Part shown: in pieces, positions 56,673 through 64,000 of the stretch
Layout of the letters: each line of letters starts with the position of its first letter
Position numbering within the stretch: the first letter of the stretch is position 1
Origin: G016234445 sp964438865
Lineage (GTDB): Bacteria; Chloroflexota; Dehalococcoidia; Tepidiformales; Tepidiformaceae
Reading direction: 5' to 3'
Assembly: GCA_964438865.1 (NCBI GenBank)
Contig: CAYTMI010000003.1
Span: forward strand, 124,001-188,000
DNA length: 64,000 nucleotides
Translations under genes and position numbers: made by a program
Notes under the pieces: generated by a model
Database searches by the model: none
What the model was told of the DNA's origin: nothing
Seen by the model: the letters and a program-made list of their open reading frames with translations, nothing else

Positions 56673-58304
56673 CTACCCGTCGAGGACGAGCCAGGCGGCG
56701 CCCAGCGGCGGCAGCGTGGCTTCCCCGGTGAGCACGGCTGTGGACGCGGGGGAGGTCGACTCCAGCACACGCCAGCGGCCCGGGGGGAGCGCGAACGCCG
56801 CCGCTTGTAGCCCGGTGTTGACCACGACGACGACGGGGCGGGCGCCGGCGGCCTCGCGGACGAAGGCGAAGACGTCGTTGGTGGAGACGAGTTCGCGGTA
56901 ACCGCCGCTCTCCAGCGACGGTTCGCGCTTACGGCGCCAGATGCCATGCCGGTAAAGGGAGAGCAGGCTGCCCTTGTCCGCCGCCTGGGCGGCCACGTTG
57001 ATCTCGGCGGGGCCGAGGGGGAGCCAGGGTTCGGCGGAAGAAAAGCCCCGGCCTGGCGAGGCGTCCCACTGCATGGGAGTGCGCGCGGGGTCTCTGCCGA
57101 TCGAATGGAACCGGGCGGGGTCCTGGAGACGGTCCTCCGGGATGTCGACGTCGAGCATCCCGACCTCCTCGCCGTAGTAGACGAACGGGGTGCCGCGAAG
57201 CCCGAGGAGGAGGAGGGCTGCCGCGCGGGCGCGATCGGGGCCGTGTCCGTCACCGTTGTGGCGGCTGGCGAACCGGGGCCGGTCGTGGTTGTTGAAGGCG
57301 TAGCAGGGCTGGCCACCGGGCGGCATGGCCTCTTCCGCGCGCCGGGCAATGAACGCCAGCAACGGAGCTTCCCACGGGGTGATCACCGGTTCGCGCTGGT
57401 TGATGTAATGGAAGTTGAACGCGAGGTGAAGCCCGTCGAGCTTCTCGTTGCCGTAGTAGGCGGCGATGTGGGCCGAACTGCCGAAGACTTCTCCCACGAC
57501 CATGCGGCCGGGGTATTCGTCCACCACCCGGCGGATGCCCCTGACCGCCTCGTAGACGTCCGGGTAGTTCACGTTGTTGACCCACCGGTAGCGCCAGAGT
57601 TCCGGGTCACCGGGCTTCCAGTCAGGGTTCTCCGGGTTGTCGAGCAGGTCCGGGTGCTTGAGGAGCATGTGCATGACGTCGATCCGGAAGCCGTCGACGC
57701 CGCGGTCCATCCAGAAGCGGAGGACGTTGTGCATCGCCTCCACGACTTCGGGGTTGCGCCAGTTCAGGTCCGGCTGTTCGACGAGGAACGAGTGCAGGTA
57801 GTACTGGCCGCTGGCGGCATCGAACTCCCAGGCGGAACCGCCGAAGACGCCGCGCCAGTTGTTGGGCGGGGAACCATCGGGCCTGGGGTCGCGCCACACG
57901 TACCAGTCCCGCTTCGGAGATTGGCGGGAACTTCGCGACTCCTGGAACCACGGGTGCTGGTCGGAGCTGTGGTTGGGGACGTAGTCGAGGAGGACGCGGA
58001 TGTCGCGCCGGTGGCATTCCTCCACCAGCCGGTCCATCGTCGCCATCGTCCCGAAGTCGGGATGGACATCGCAGTAGTCCGAGACGTCGTAACCGAAGTC
58101 CTTCATCGGCGAAGGGAACGTGGGTGAGAGCCAGATAGCGTCGACGCCGAGCGAGGCGGGCGTCCCGTCGTTCAGATAGTCGAGGCGATCGATGAGCCCC
58201 TGGAGGTCACCGACACCGTCGCCGTTCGAATCCTGGAAGCTGCGCGGGTAGACCTGGTAGATGACGGCGCGCCGCCACCAGTCATCGCTGCCGGGGGTTG
58301 TCAT
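56673..58304 (-). CDS. GH13 alpha-glucosidase (oligo-1,6-glucosidase type)
   Basis: 543 aa. N-terminal WWRRAVIYQVYPRSFQDSNG with a calcium-type DSNGDGVGD loop. Conserved regions: LLDYVPNHSS (I), DGFRIDVMH (nucleophile Asp, II), VVGEVFG (acid Glu, III), FNNHDRPR (Asp, IV). A C-terminal beta domain is present. Hydrolyses terminal alpha-glucosides of oligosaccharides in the cytoplasm. It lies 3 nt after the 117-aa gene, so it belongs to the argG-led transcript. Confidence 0.93.
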   Translation of the reverse strand: MTTPGSDDWWRRAVIYQVYPRSFQDSNGDGVGDLQGLIDRLDYLNDGTPASLGVDAIWLSPTFPSPMKDFGYDVSDYCDVHPDFGTMATMDRLVEECHRRDIRVLLDYVPNHSSDQHPWFQESRSSRQSPKRDWYVWRDPRPDGSPPNNWRGVFGGSAWEFDAASGQYYLHSFLVEQPDLNWRNPEVVEAMHNVLRFWMDRGVDGFRIDVMHMLLKHPDLLDNPENPDWKPGDPELWRYRWVNNVNYPDVYEAVRGIRRVVDEYPGRMVVGEVFGSSAHIAAYYGNEKLDGLHLAFNFHYINQREPVITPWEAPLLAFIARRAEEAMPPGGQPCYAFNNHDRPRFASRHNGDGHGPDRARAAALLLLGLRGTPFVYYGEEVGMLDVDIPEDRLQDPARFHSIGRDPARTPMQWDASPGRGFSSAEPWLPLGPAEINVAAQAADKGSLLSLYRHGIWRRKREPSLESGGYRELVSTNDVFAFVREAAGARPVVVVVNTGLQAAAFALPPGRWRVLESTSPASTAVLTGEATLPPLGAAWLVLDG

Positions 58305-58307
58305 CGT

Positions 58308-58661
58308 CTACTGCTGGACGGCGCGGTCGGCCTCGGCGAGGAGGCCAGGCTGCTCGTCGAAAGTCGCGCGGGAGATGACGAGCACGGGCGTACTGATCCG
58401 GCCGTGCTCGGCGTGGAGGGCTTCGATCCAGAGGCGCCCGACAACCCGGGCGAGGTTCTTCCGGAAGTCCGGCGTGTCGTCCTGCCCGTAGCGCGCTGCG
58501 AGGAAGGCTGCAGCCACGTCGTTGACCATGACCGCGATTTCCCGGGAAGCATCGCCGGCGACATGGACGAGGAAGTTCGCCTGGGTCATCCCCCAGAGTT
58601 CCGTGCCCACGCCACCGCCTTCGTACTGCACCTGGAGGGCGGGCTCTGACGAGGTGGTCAC
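58308..58661 (-). CDS. Conserved hypothetical protein between argG and the glucosidase
   Basis: 117 aa, GTG start in a GTGA overlap with argG. It begins with beta-type sequence (LQVQYEGGGVGTELWGMTQ, NFLVHVAG) and continues with helices (NDVAAAFLAARYG; RKNLARVVGRLWIEALHAE). It has no Cys, membrane segment or catalytic motif. No family recognised. Tight coupling to argG may only reflect genome compaction. Confidence 0.7.
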   Translation of the reverse strand: MTTSSEPALQVQYEGGGVGTELWGMTQANFLVHVAGDASREIAVMVNDVAAAFLAARYGQDDTPDFRKNLARVVGRLWIEALHAEHGRISTPVLVISRATFDEQPGLLAEADRAVQQ

Positions 58662-59899
58662 GACTGATCCTCCTGGGGCATGGCGATCTTCAGGGTTTCG
58701 GTCATGGTGCCGAGGAGTTGCTTGCGCGCCTGCACGCGGGTCTGCAGCCCCCAGATGCTGATGAAGCCCACAGCCGCGGTCTGGTCGTAGGTGTCGCCGC
58801 GATCATAGGTGGCGAGGGATCGGTCGTAGAGCGACTCCTTGGCTTGGCGCCCGACGACGGTCGCCTGGCCCCGGTGGAGCCGCACGCGGATGGTGCCGGT
58901 GACGTGGCGCTGGGTGCTGGCCGCGTAGGCGGCGATGTCCTGGTGGTGGGCGCTGAACCAGAGGCCGTTGTAGATGAGTTCGGCGTACTCGGTGGCGACG
59001 TGCTTCTTGAGCTTGATCTGCTGCTTGGAAAGCGTCATCGCCTCGAGCGCGCGGTGGGCTGTGTGGAGGATGATCGCGGCCGGCGCTTCATAGATCTCGC
59101 GGCTCTTGATCCCGACCAGGCGGTCCTCGATGTGATCGAGGCGGCCGACGCCGTGGATGCCGCCGAGGTCGTTCAGGCGTTCGACCAGCGGCACCGGGCC
59201 GATCTCGTCGCCGTTGAGGGTGACCGGCATCCCGTGTTCGTAGCCGATTTCGACGTAGCTCGGGGTGCCGGGCGCGTCTTCGGCCGAACGCGTCCATTCG
59301 TAGGCTTCGGCCGGGGGTTCCTGCCAGGGGTCTTCGAGGACGCCCGCCTCGGCGCTGCGGCCCCAGAGGTTCTCATCGATGCTGAATGGGCCCTTGGCGC
59401 CCCAGGGGATGTCGATCCCGTGCTTGTTGAGGTATTCGATCTGGGTTTCGCGGGCCATCGCGTTTTCGCGGGTGGGGGCGACGATCTTGAGGGTGGGGTC
59501 GAGGGTCATCACGCCGACGTCGAACCGGACCTGGTCGTTCCCCTTGCCGGTGCAGCCGTGGGCCACGGCCGTGGCCCCTTCTTCGTGGGCGACGTCGACC
59601 AGGAGTTTGGCCATGAGCGGCCGGGCGAGCGCGGTCGCGAGCGGGTAGGCGTCCTGGTAGACGGCCCCGGCAGCGAGCGCGGGGAAGGCGAAGTAGCGGA
59701 TGAAGTCCTCTTTCGCGTCGATCACGCGGACCTTGAGGGCTCCGGCAGCCATTCCGCGGGAAACGACAACGGGCTGCTCGCGGCTCTTGCCGACATCAAT
59801 GTTGAGGGCGATGACGTCGTAACCCTGTTCGAGGTTGAGCCACTTGATGGCGGTGGTGGTGTCGAGGCCACCGGAGTAGGCGAGGATGAGCTTCGGCAC
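58658..59899 (-). CDS. argG: Argininosuccinate synthase
   Basis: 413 aa, GTG start with AAGGAA upstream. N-terminal ATP pyrophosphatase loop AYSGGLDTTTAIKWL, HGCTGKGNDQVRFD (the usual GATGKGND reads GCTGKGND), and FSIDENLWGRS. Joins citrulline and aspartate in arginine synthesis. A -10-like TACAGT lies upstream. argD is about 1.6 kb away on the same strand, but argH is not in the window. Confidence 0.95.
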   Translation of the reverse strand: MPKLILAYSGGLDTTTAIKWLNLEQGYDVIALNIDVGKSREQPVVVSRGMAAGALKVRVIDAKEDFIRYFAFPALAAGAVYQDAYPLATALARPLMAKLLVDVAHEEGATAVAHGCTGKGNDQVRFDVGVMTLDPTLKIVAPTRENAMARETQIEYLNKHGIDIPWGAKGPFSIDENLWGRSAEAGVLEDPWQEPPAEAYEWTRSAEDAPGTPSYVEIGYEHGMPVTLNGDEIGPVPLVERLNDLGGIHGVGRLDHIEDRLVGIKSREIYEAPAAIILHTAHRALEAMTLSKQQIKLKKHVATEYAELIYNGLWFSAHHQDIAAYAASTQRHVTGTIRVRLHRGQATVVGRQAKESLYDRSLATYDRGDTYDQTAAVGFISIWGLQTRVQARKQLLGTMTETLKIAMPQEDQS

Positions 59900-59964
59900 G
59901 AGCGATTCCTTCCGGAACGATGCAACTGTAAAGGCAGGGTATCGCCCGAGGGGCCAGCGGGGAA

Positions 59965-60318
59965 CTACAGTCCCTGTGCCTTCGCGCGGGAGACGCCGTA
60001 GAGCCAGCCGCCGATCGCGGCGACGAGGACAACTACGACCATGGCGATCAACACCGCCGCCGCAAGACCCTCATCGACCTTGCCGGCGAGGGCGAACGGG
60101 AGGAACGCCAGCCCGGCGGCGAGCGCGGCGGCCGCGCCCAGGAGCATCACGGGGCCGCCCGAGCGGTGGACGGCGTACCAGCGTTCGTCGCTCGAAAGCG
60201 TGTAGCGGGTACGGATACCGGCGACGCGGTTGCGGGGGAGCTTCCCCACGAACCCGAGCCACCCGAGCGCGACAGCTGTGGCCGAACCGAGGGTCCCAAC
60301 CAGCAGCGCCAACGCCAT
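59965..60318 (-). CDS. SdpI-family membrane protein
   Basis: 117 aa from the ATG at 60318, which shares one base with the nitrilase stop (TGATG). Three hydrophobic segments (about 1-24, 53-76, 85-108) and the family's NRVAGIRTRYTLSSDERWYAVHRSGG cytoplasmic/loop motif. SdpI of Bacillus subtilis gives immunity to the SDP toxin; most homologues, as here, have no sdpABC nearby and unknown roles. Confidence 0.85.
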   Translation of the reverse strand: MALALLVGTLGSATAVALGWLGFVGKLPRNRVAGIRTRYTLSSDERWYAVHRSGGPVMLLGAAAALAAGLAFLPFALAGKVDEGLAAAVLIAMVVVVLVAAIGGWLYGVSRAKAQGL

Positions 60319-61415
60319 CAATCGCCGCCCGGGGCGCCGGCCAGCGGCAGGTCGCGAATCGCGTCCGAGAACGCCCCGCGCAGTTCGGCCTTATCGCCGA
60401 TGGCGCCATCGGCGATGCCCTGGCGGAGGATGTCGCGGGCACGCGAGACGGCGGCGTCCTCACGCCCATCGAAGCTGGCGATCTGCTTCGGGCGGGCGTT
60501 CACCCGGAAAGTGAACACGTCGGGGCGGGTGTAGTGGCCGGCGTGGTCGGCGATCATCTTCTGGAGCATGACGGTCCCGAGGTTTGCCTTCGCCGTGAGG
60601 ATCCCCTCTTCATTCAGGAGCGGCCCGGCCAGGTAGTCGCCGTTCGGCCCGATGATCCCGGAACAGCCGTCGCAGGCCAGGACGATGTTGCGCGTGTGGC
60701 CGTCGATTTCGAGCGCCATCTCGCGGATGTCAGCGGGCATGTCCTGTTCGCGGAGCAGGCCGCCCGCCATCACGACGTAGGCGGCGCTCTGCATGGCAAA
60801 CGCGCGGGAGAGCACTTCCTGCCGGCTGAACGTCCCACCGGGCCAGGCGCCGGCGTGCACCTGGACGCCCTGGGAGATCAGGGCGTAGCCGGGCAGCACC
60901 ATCTGGTGTTCCCAGCAGTTGAGGCCGCCCAGGCGCCCGTAGGGCCGCTCGTACACGCGCAGCGTGCTGCCGTCCCCTTCGCCCCAGACTGTGCGCTCGT
61001 ACATGGTCGGCTTCAGCTTGCGGTGCTTGCCAAGGATGACGCCCTCGCGCCCGATGAAGAGGAGCGTGGCGTAGATAGAGCCGCCCGTTGTGCCATCCCG
61101 TTCGGCAACGCCGATGGCGACGTCGAGGCCGGCGCGCTTCGCGGCGGCGCAGAGGGCGTCGGTCGCGGGAGAGGGAATCTCAACGCCGTTCTGGATGAAC
61201 CGGCGTAGCAGTCCCCCGAAGGCGGGGTGGTTCGGCCAGGCGGCGAAGGAGGCGTACCCGGAGACCCACGTCTCGCCGAACACCGCGAGGTCGGCGCCCT
61301 TCACGCCCGCGTCGTCGATCAGGCGGCAGGCCTTTTCGATGCTGGCGTCGCGGTCGAGGTAGACGGGAGCGGCCTGCACGGCTGCGAGGGTGAAGTCGCG
61401 GAACTCGTCGCCCAT
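60318..61415 (-). CDS. Nitrilase-family carbon-nitrogen hydrolase
   Basis: 365 aa from the ATG at 61415, with GGAGGGA upstream. The Glu48 (FGETW), Lys133 (HRKLKPT) and Cys167 (LNCWEH) triad is complete. The NCWEH context and GEGDGS segment place it in the true nitrilase/cyanide hydratase branch, giving a carboxylic acid and ammonia from a nitrile. A -10-like TACGAT lies upstream. With the nearby rhodanese at 3.4 kb it could help to detoxify nitrile or cyanide compounds, but the two are far apart. Confidence 0.9.
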   Translation of the reverse strand: MGDEFRDFTLAAVQAAPVYLDRDASIEKACRLIDDAGVKGADLAVFGETWVSGYASFAAWPNHPAFGGLLRRFIQNGVEIPSPATDALCAAAKRAGLDVAIGVAERDGTTGGSIYATLLFIGREGVILGKHRKLKPTMYERTVWGEGDGSTLRVYERPYGRLGGLNCWEHQMVLPGYALISQGVQVHAGAWPGGTFSRQEVLSRAFAMQSAAYVVMAGGLLREQDMPADIREMALEIDGHTRNIVLACDGCSGIIGPNGDYLAGPLLNEEGILTAKANLGTVMLQKMIADHAGHYTRPDVFTFRVNARPKQIASFDGREDAAVSRARDILRQGIADGAIGDKAELRGAFSDAIRDLPLAGAPGGD

Positions 61416-61476
61416 GGTGGTCCCTCCGGGAGTGAGTGCGGACATCGTACTACCGGCGGCAAGCCGCGATAGCGCG

Positions 61477-62676
61477 CTACGAGCCGCGCTTGGCCACGGC
61501 GAGGATCGCCTCTTCGAGGATCTCACAGGCGCGGTCGATGTCGGCGTCGGAGACGATGAGCGGCGGCATGAGGCGGACAGCGTTCGGGCGGACGTTGTTC
61601 GCGAGGAGCCCCCGTTCGCGGCAGGCAGCCACGACATCGGCGGAGATGTCGCGCGCGAGGCCGACGGCGATGAGAAGCCCACGCCCGCGGACTTCAGTCA
61701 CCACGGGCAGGCGGTCTTCCATGGAACGGAGCCGGGCCATAAGCCGCTCGGATGCGCGAGCGGCAGCGGCCGGGAGGTCGTTGTCGATGATGTAGCGCAT
61801 CGTTGCGAGGCCGGCCGCGGTCGCCAGGGGGTTCGCCCCAAAAGTGGTGCCGTGGTCCCCGGGGACAAGGTGCGCGGCGATCGCTTCGCGGGCAAGGAGG
61901 GCGCCGATCGGGACTCCACCGGCGAGCCCCTTGGCCAGTGCCATGATGTCGGGTTCCACGCCCTCCTGTTCGTACGCCCAGAGGCTGCCGGTGCGGCCGA
62001 CGCCGGTCTGGATCTCGTCGAAGATGAGCAGGAGTTTGCGCTCGTCGCACCATTCCCGGAGGCCCTGGAGGTAGCCCGGCGCAGGCATGTTGACGCCGCC
62101 TTCCCCCTGGATGGGCTCTATGAGGATCGCGACGGTCAGGGCGGTCGTGGCGTCCTTCACCGCCTGGAGGTCGTTCCAGGGGACGTGTGAGAACCCGGGC
62201 GCCAGCGGGGCGAAGGGTTCGCGGTAGCGCGCGGTGCCGGTGGCGGCGAGGGCGCCGGTGCTGCGGCCGTGGAATCCATCCTGCATGGCGATGATCTCGT
62301 AGGCGCCGCCGCGGGTGTCGTGCCCCCAGCGCCGGGCGAGCTTGATCGCGCCTTCAATCGCCTCCGTACCCGAGTTGCAGAAGAAGACGCGGTCCAGGCA
62401 GGAGTGCTCGACGAGGAGCTTCGCCAGTTCCACCATTGGCTTCGTGTAGAACAGGTTCGAGGTGTGGATGAGTTGCTGTGACTGGGCGGCGATGGCCTCG
62501 GCGACCACCGGGTGGGCGTGGCCGAGGGCGTTGACCGCGAGGCCGCCGACGAAGTCCAGGTACTCCTTGCCGTCGACGTCCCAAACGCGCGTGCCGGATC
62601 CGTGGTCGAGGACGACCGGCTGGCGGCCGTAGTTCTGGAACAGGTACTTATGTTCTTCAGCGATCCAGTCGGTCAT
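61477..62676 (-). CDS. argD: Acetylornithine aminotransferase (class III)
   Basis: 399 aa, ATG with GGAGGGCC upstream. PLP fold type I: FVGGLAVNALGHAHP, NSGTEAIEGAIKLAR, IIEPIQGEGG-type LIEPIQGEGGVN, LIFDEIQTGVGRTG and the Schiff-base Lys in MALAKGLAGGVPIGA. Transfers an amino group between N-acetylornithine and 2-oxoglutarate. A GABA or succinyl-ornithine transaminase is hard to exclude by sequence alone; argG nearby favours argD. Confidence 0.9.
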   Translation of the reverse strand: MTDWIAEEHKYLFQNYGRQPVVLDHGSGTRVWDVDGKEYLDFVGGLAVNALGHAHPVVAEAIAAQSQQLIHTSNLFYTKPMVELAKLLVEHSCLDRVFFCNSGTEAIEGAIKLARRWGHDTRGGAYEIIAMQDGFHGRSTGALAATGTARYREPFAPLAPGFSHVPWNDLQAVKDATTALTVAILIEPIQGEGGVNMPAPGYLQGLREWCDERKLLLIFDEIQTGVGRTGSLWAYEQEGVEPDIMALAKGLAGGVPIGALLAREAIAAHLVPGDHGTTFGANPLATAAGLATMRYIIDNDLPAAAARASERLMARLRSMEDRLPVVTEVRGRGLLIAVGLARDISADVVAACRERGLLANNVRPNAVRLMPPLIVSDADIDRACEILEEAILAVAKRGS

Positions 62677-62755
62677 CTGGCCCTCCAGCCGGGTGCGGTT
62701 CCGGGGAAAGCAGCATGGTAGGGCAGAACCCGTGTCTGCGACATGCGGACGTCCC

Positions 62756-64000
62756 TCAGCTGAAGGGCGCCGCCGCCATCAGGCGCTCGTGGGGGCCCTG
62801 CGCGGCGACGGCGGCATCGCGGGACCAGGTCCCATCGTGCAGGCGCCAGGCCTGGCGGCGGTCTTCGAGGAGCATCTCCAGGAGATCCGTGAGCTGGCGC
62901 TGGAGGTCGTCCTGCCGGACCGGCGCGAGCACTTCGATTCGCTCGTCGAGGTTGCGCTTCATCACGTCGGCGCTGCCGATGAAGTACTCAGGGGCGCCGC
63001 CGTTTTCGAAGTAGTAGACGCGCGAGTGTTCGAGGAAGCGGCCGATGACGCTGACCACCCGGGCCGTCTCGCTGAGGCCCGGGAGGCCGGGCCGGAGGCG
63101 GCAAATGCCGCGGATGATGAGGTCGACTCTCACGCCGGCCTGGCAGGCCTGGTAGAGGAGCCGGGTGAACTCGCGGTCTTCGAGGGCGTTCATCTTGAAG
63201 ATGATCCGGGCGGGGCGGCCGGCCTTCGCGTTGGCGATTTCACGCCGGACGCGCCGCTCCAGTTCGGGACGGAGGTTCGTGGGCGCGACCAGGAGTTCCT
63301 TCGTTTCGAGCACTTCTGAGTAGCCGGTGAGGTAGTTGAACACCCGGAGCAGGTCGGCGCAGATCCCGGGGTCGGTGGTGAACAGACCGAGGTCGGTGTA
63401 GAGGCGCGCCGTCCCGGAGTTGTAGTTCCCGGTGCCGACGTGCGCGTACATGGTCACGCCAGTCACTTCCTCGCGGACGACAAGACAGATCTTGCTGTGG
63501 ATCTTCAGGTTCGGCTGGCCATAAGCGACGCGGACGCCCGCACTTTCCAGCTTGCGCGCCCATTCGATGTTGTTTGCTTCGTCGAAGCGGGCGGTCAGTT
63601 CGACCAGCACGGCGGCCTGTTTGCCCCGGCCGGCGGCGTCGATCAGGGCCGCGAGGATGGGCGAGTCGGGCGAGGTGCGATACATGGTCTGCTTGATCGC
63701 GAGCACTGACGGGTCGTCCGCGGCCTCGTCGACGAAGCGCGCCACGGTCGCATCGAAGGATTCGTAGGGGTGGTGGACCAGGATGTCGCGCTCGCGGATG
63801 GCGCCGAAGAACGATGCGGCGTCGGTCACGTTCACGAAGGCCGAGGGCACCGCGGGGGTGAACGGCGGGTCCGCAAGGTCTTGCAGGGGGAGCGCCGCGA
63901 CCTGGAAGAGGTCGGCGAGGCCGAGGGGGCCATCGGAGCGGTAGACGTCGGATTCCTGGAGTTCGAGTTCTTCGAGGAGCAGTTCGACGCGGGCCGGGGG
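62756..64000 (-). CDS. ppk1: Polyphosphate kinase 1, C-terminal part (runs off the window)
   Basis: The frame is open to base 64000, so the N-terminus is missing; about 414 residues are visible. HHPYESFDATVARFVDEAA, AIKQTMYRTS, the phospho-His region NLKIHSKICLV and AHVGTGNYNSGTARLYTDLG are the PPK1 core. RSRVYYFENGG-type SRVYYFENGG and SADVMKRNLDERIEVL follow. It polymerises ATP gamma-phosphate into polyphosphate. The apparent GTG start at 63848-63850 is internal. Confidence 0.94.
   Translation of the reverse strand, partial: PPARVELLLEELELQESDVYRSDGPLGLADLFQVAALPLQDLADPPFTPAVPSAFVNVTDAASFFGAIRERDILVHHPYESFDATVARFVDEAADDPSVLAIKQTMYRTSPDSPILAALIDAAGRGKQAAVLVELTARFDEANNIEWARKLESAGVRVAYGQPNLKIHSKICLVVREEVTGVTMYAHVGTGNYNSGTARLYTDLGLFTTDPGICADLLRVFNYLTGYSEVLETKELLVAPTNLRPELERRVRREIANAKAGRPARIIFKMNALEDREFTRLLYQACQAGVRVDLIIRGICRLRPGLPGLSETARVVSVIGRFLEHSRVYYFENGGAPEYFIGSADVMKRNLDERIEVLAPVRQDDLQRQLTDLLEMLLEDRRQAWRLHDGTWSRDAAVAAQGPHERLMAAAPFS

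Overview
The window is GC-rich (about 65-70% by eye), densely coded DNA with many GTG and TTG starts, 1-4 nt start/stop overlaps and no rRNA or tRNA gene that I can recognise. A secretin-free tad pilus locus, the actinobacterial-type DUF3090 protein, rsmD-coaD followed by a coiled-coil gene, and several genes that appear to be read from leaderless promoters suggest a Gram-positive-like, single-membrane bacterium. I think a member of the Chloroflexota (Tepidiforma/Dehalococcoidia-like) is most likely. That placement is inference from gene content, not from a marker gene.

Left part (1-18.7 kb): a tandemly duplicated lipoprotein gene, a luciferase-like monooxygenase, two paralogous mini zinc-binding proteins, an NTF2-like protein and a rhodanese. 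A WYL regulator then heads an operon of two proline-specific peptidases (Xaa-Pro aminopeptidase and a DPP IV-type S9 peptidase). After it come DUF3090, 6-phosphofructokinase, a gamma-glutamyltransferase, an M1 aminopeptidase with a HEAT/coiled-coil tail, and glpK-glpD for glycerol use.

18.8-26.9 kb is a type IVb (Flp/Tad) pilus locus: a long structured leader, flp, tadE, cpaB, tadZ, tadA, tadB, tadC, a DUF192 gene, and a convergent A24 prepilin peptidase. No secretin or TadD/TadG is present.

27-41 kb: an M20 peptidase, a free-standing PEP-synthase ATP-grasp domain, a fused acyl-CoA ligase/ACP/acyltransferase (818 aa), metallo-beta-lactamase-fold hydrolases, an acyl-CoA dehydrogenase, an ABC-F ATPase, a typA-led operon that ends in a 50-aa zinc ribbon and a VOC protein, and a yefM-yoeB toxin-antitoxin pair with a recognisable TGTACA operator.

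41-56 kb is mostly housekeeping: clpP, the greA-lysS-nudix-serS-lipoprotein operon, an HtrA protease, a membrane-anchored degenerate GH18 protein, rsmD-coaD-coiled coil, a small basic protein, a bactofilin, and leuS preceded by a candidate leucine-rich leader peptide. 56-64 kb holds mgtC-like, alpha-glucosidase, argG, SdpI-like, nitrilase and argD genes, plus the truncated ppk.

The most interesting signals are regulatory. They are the leucine-rich leader ORF with a hairpin before leuS, a hairpin plus seven-U tract at the likely start of the greA transcript, the folded leader of flp, and recurrent promoters whose -10 box lies 6-8 nt before a start codon. I did not find a large, clearly novel multi-gene defence or biosynthetic system.
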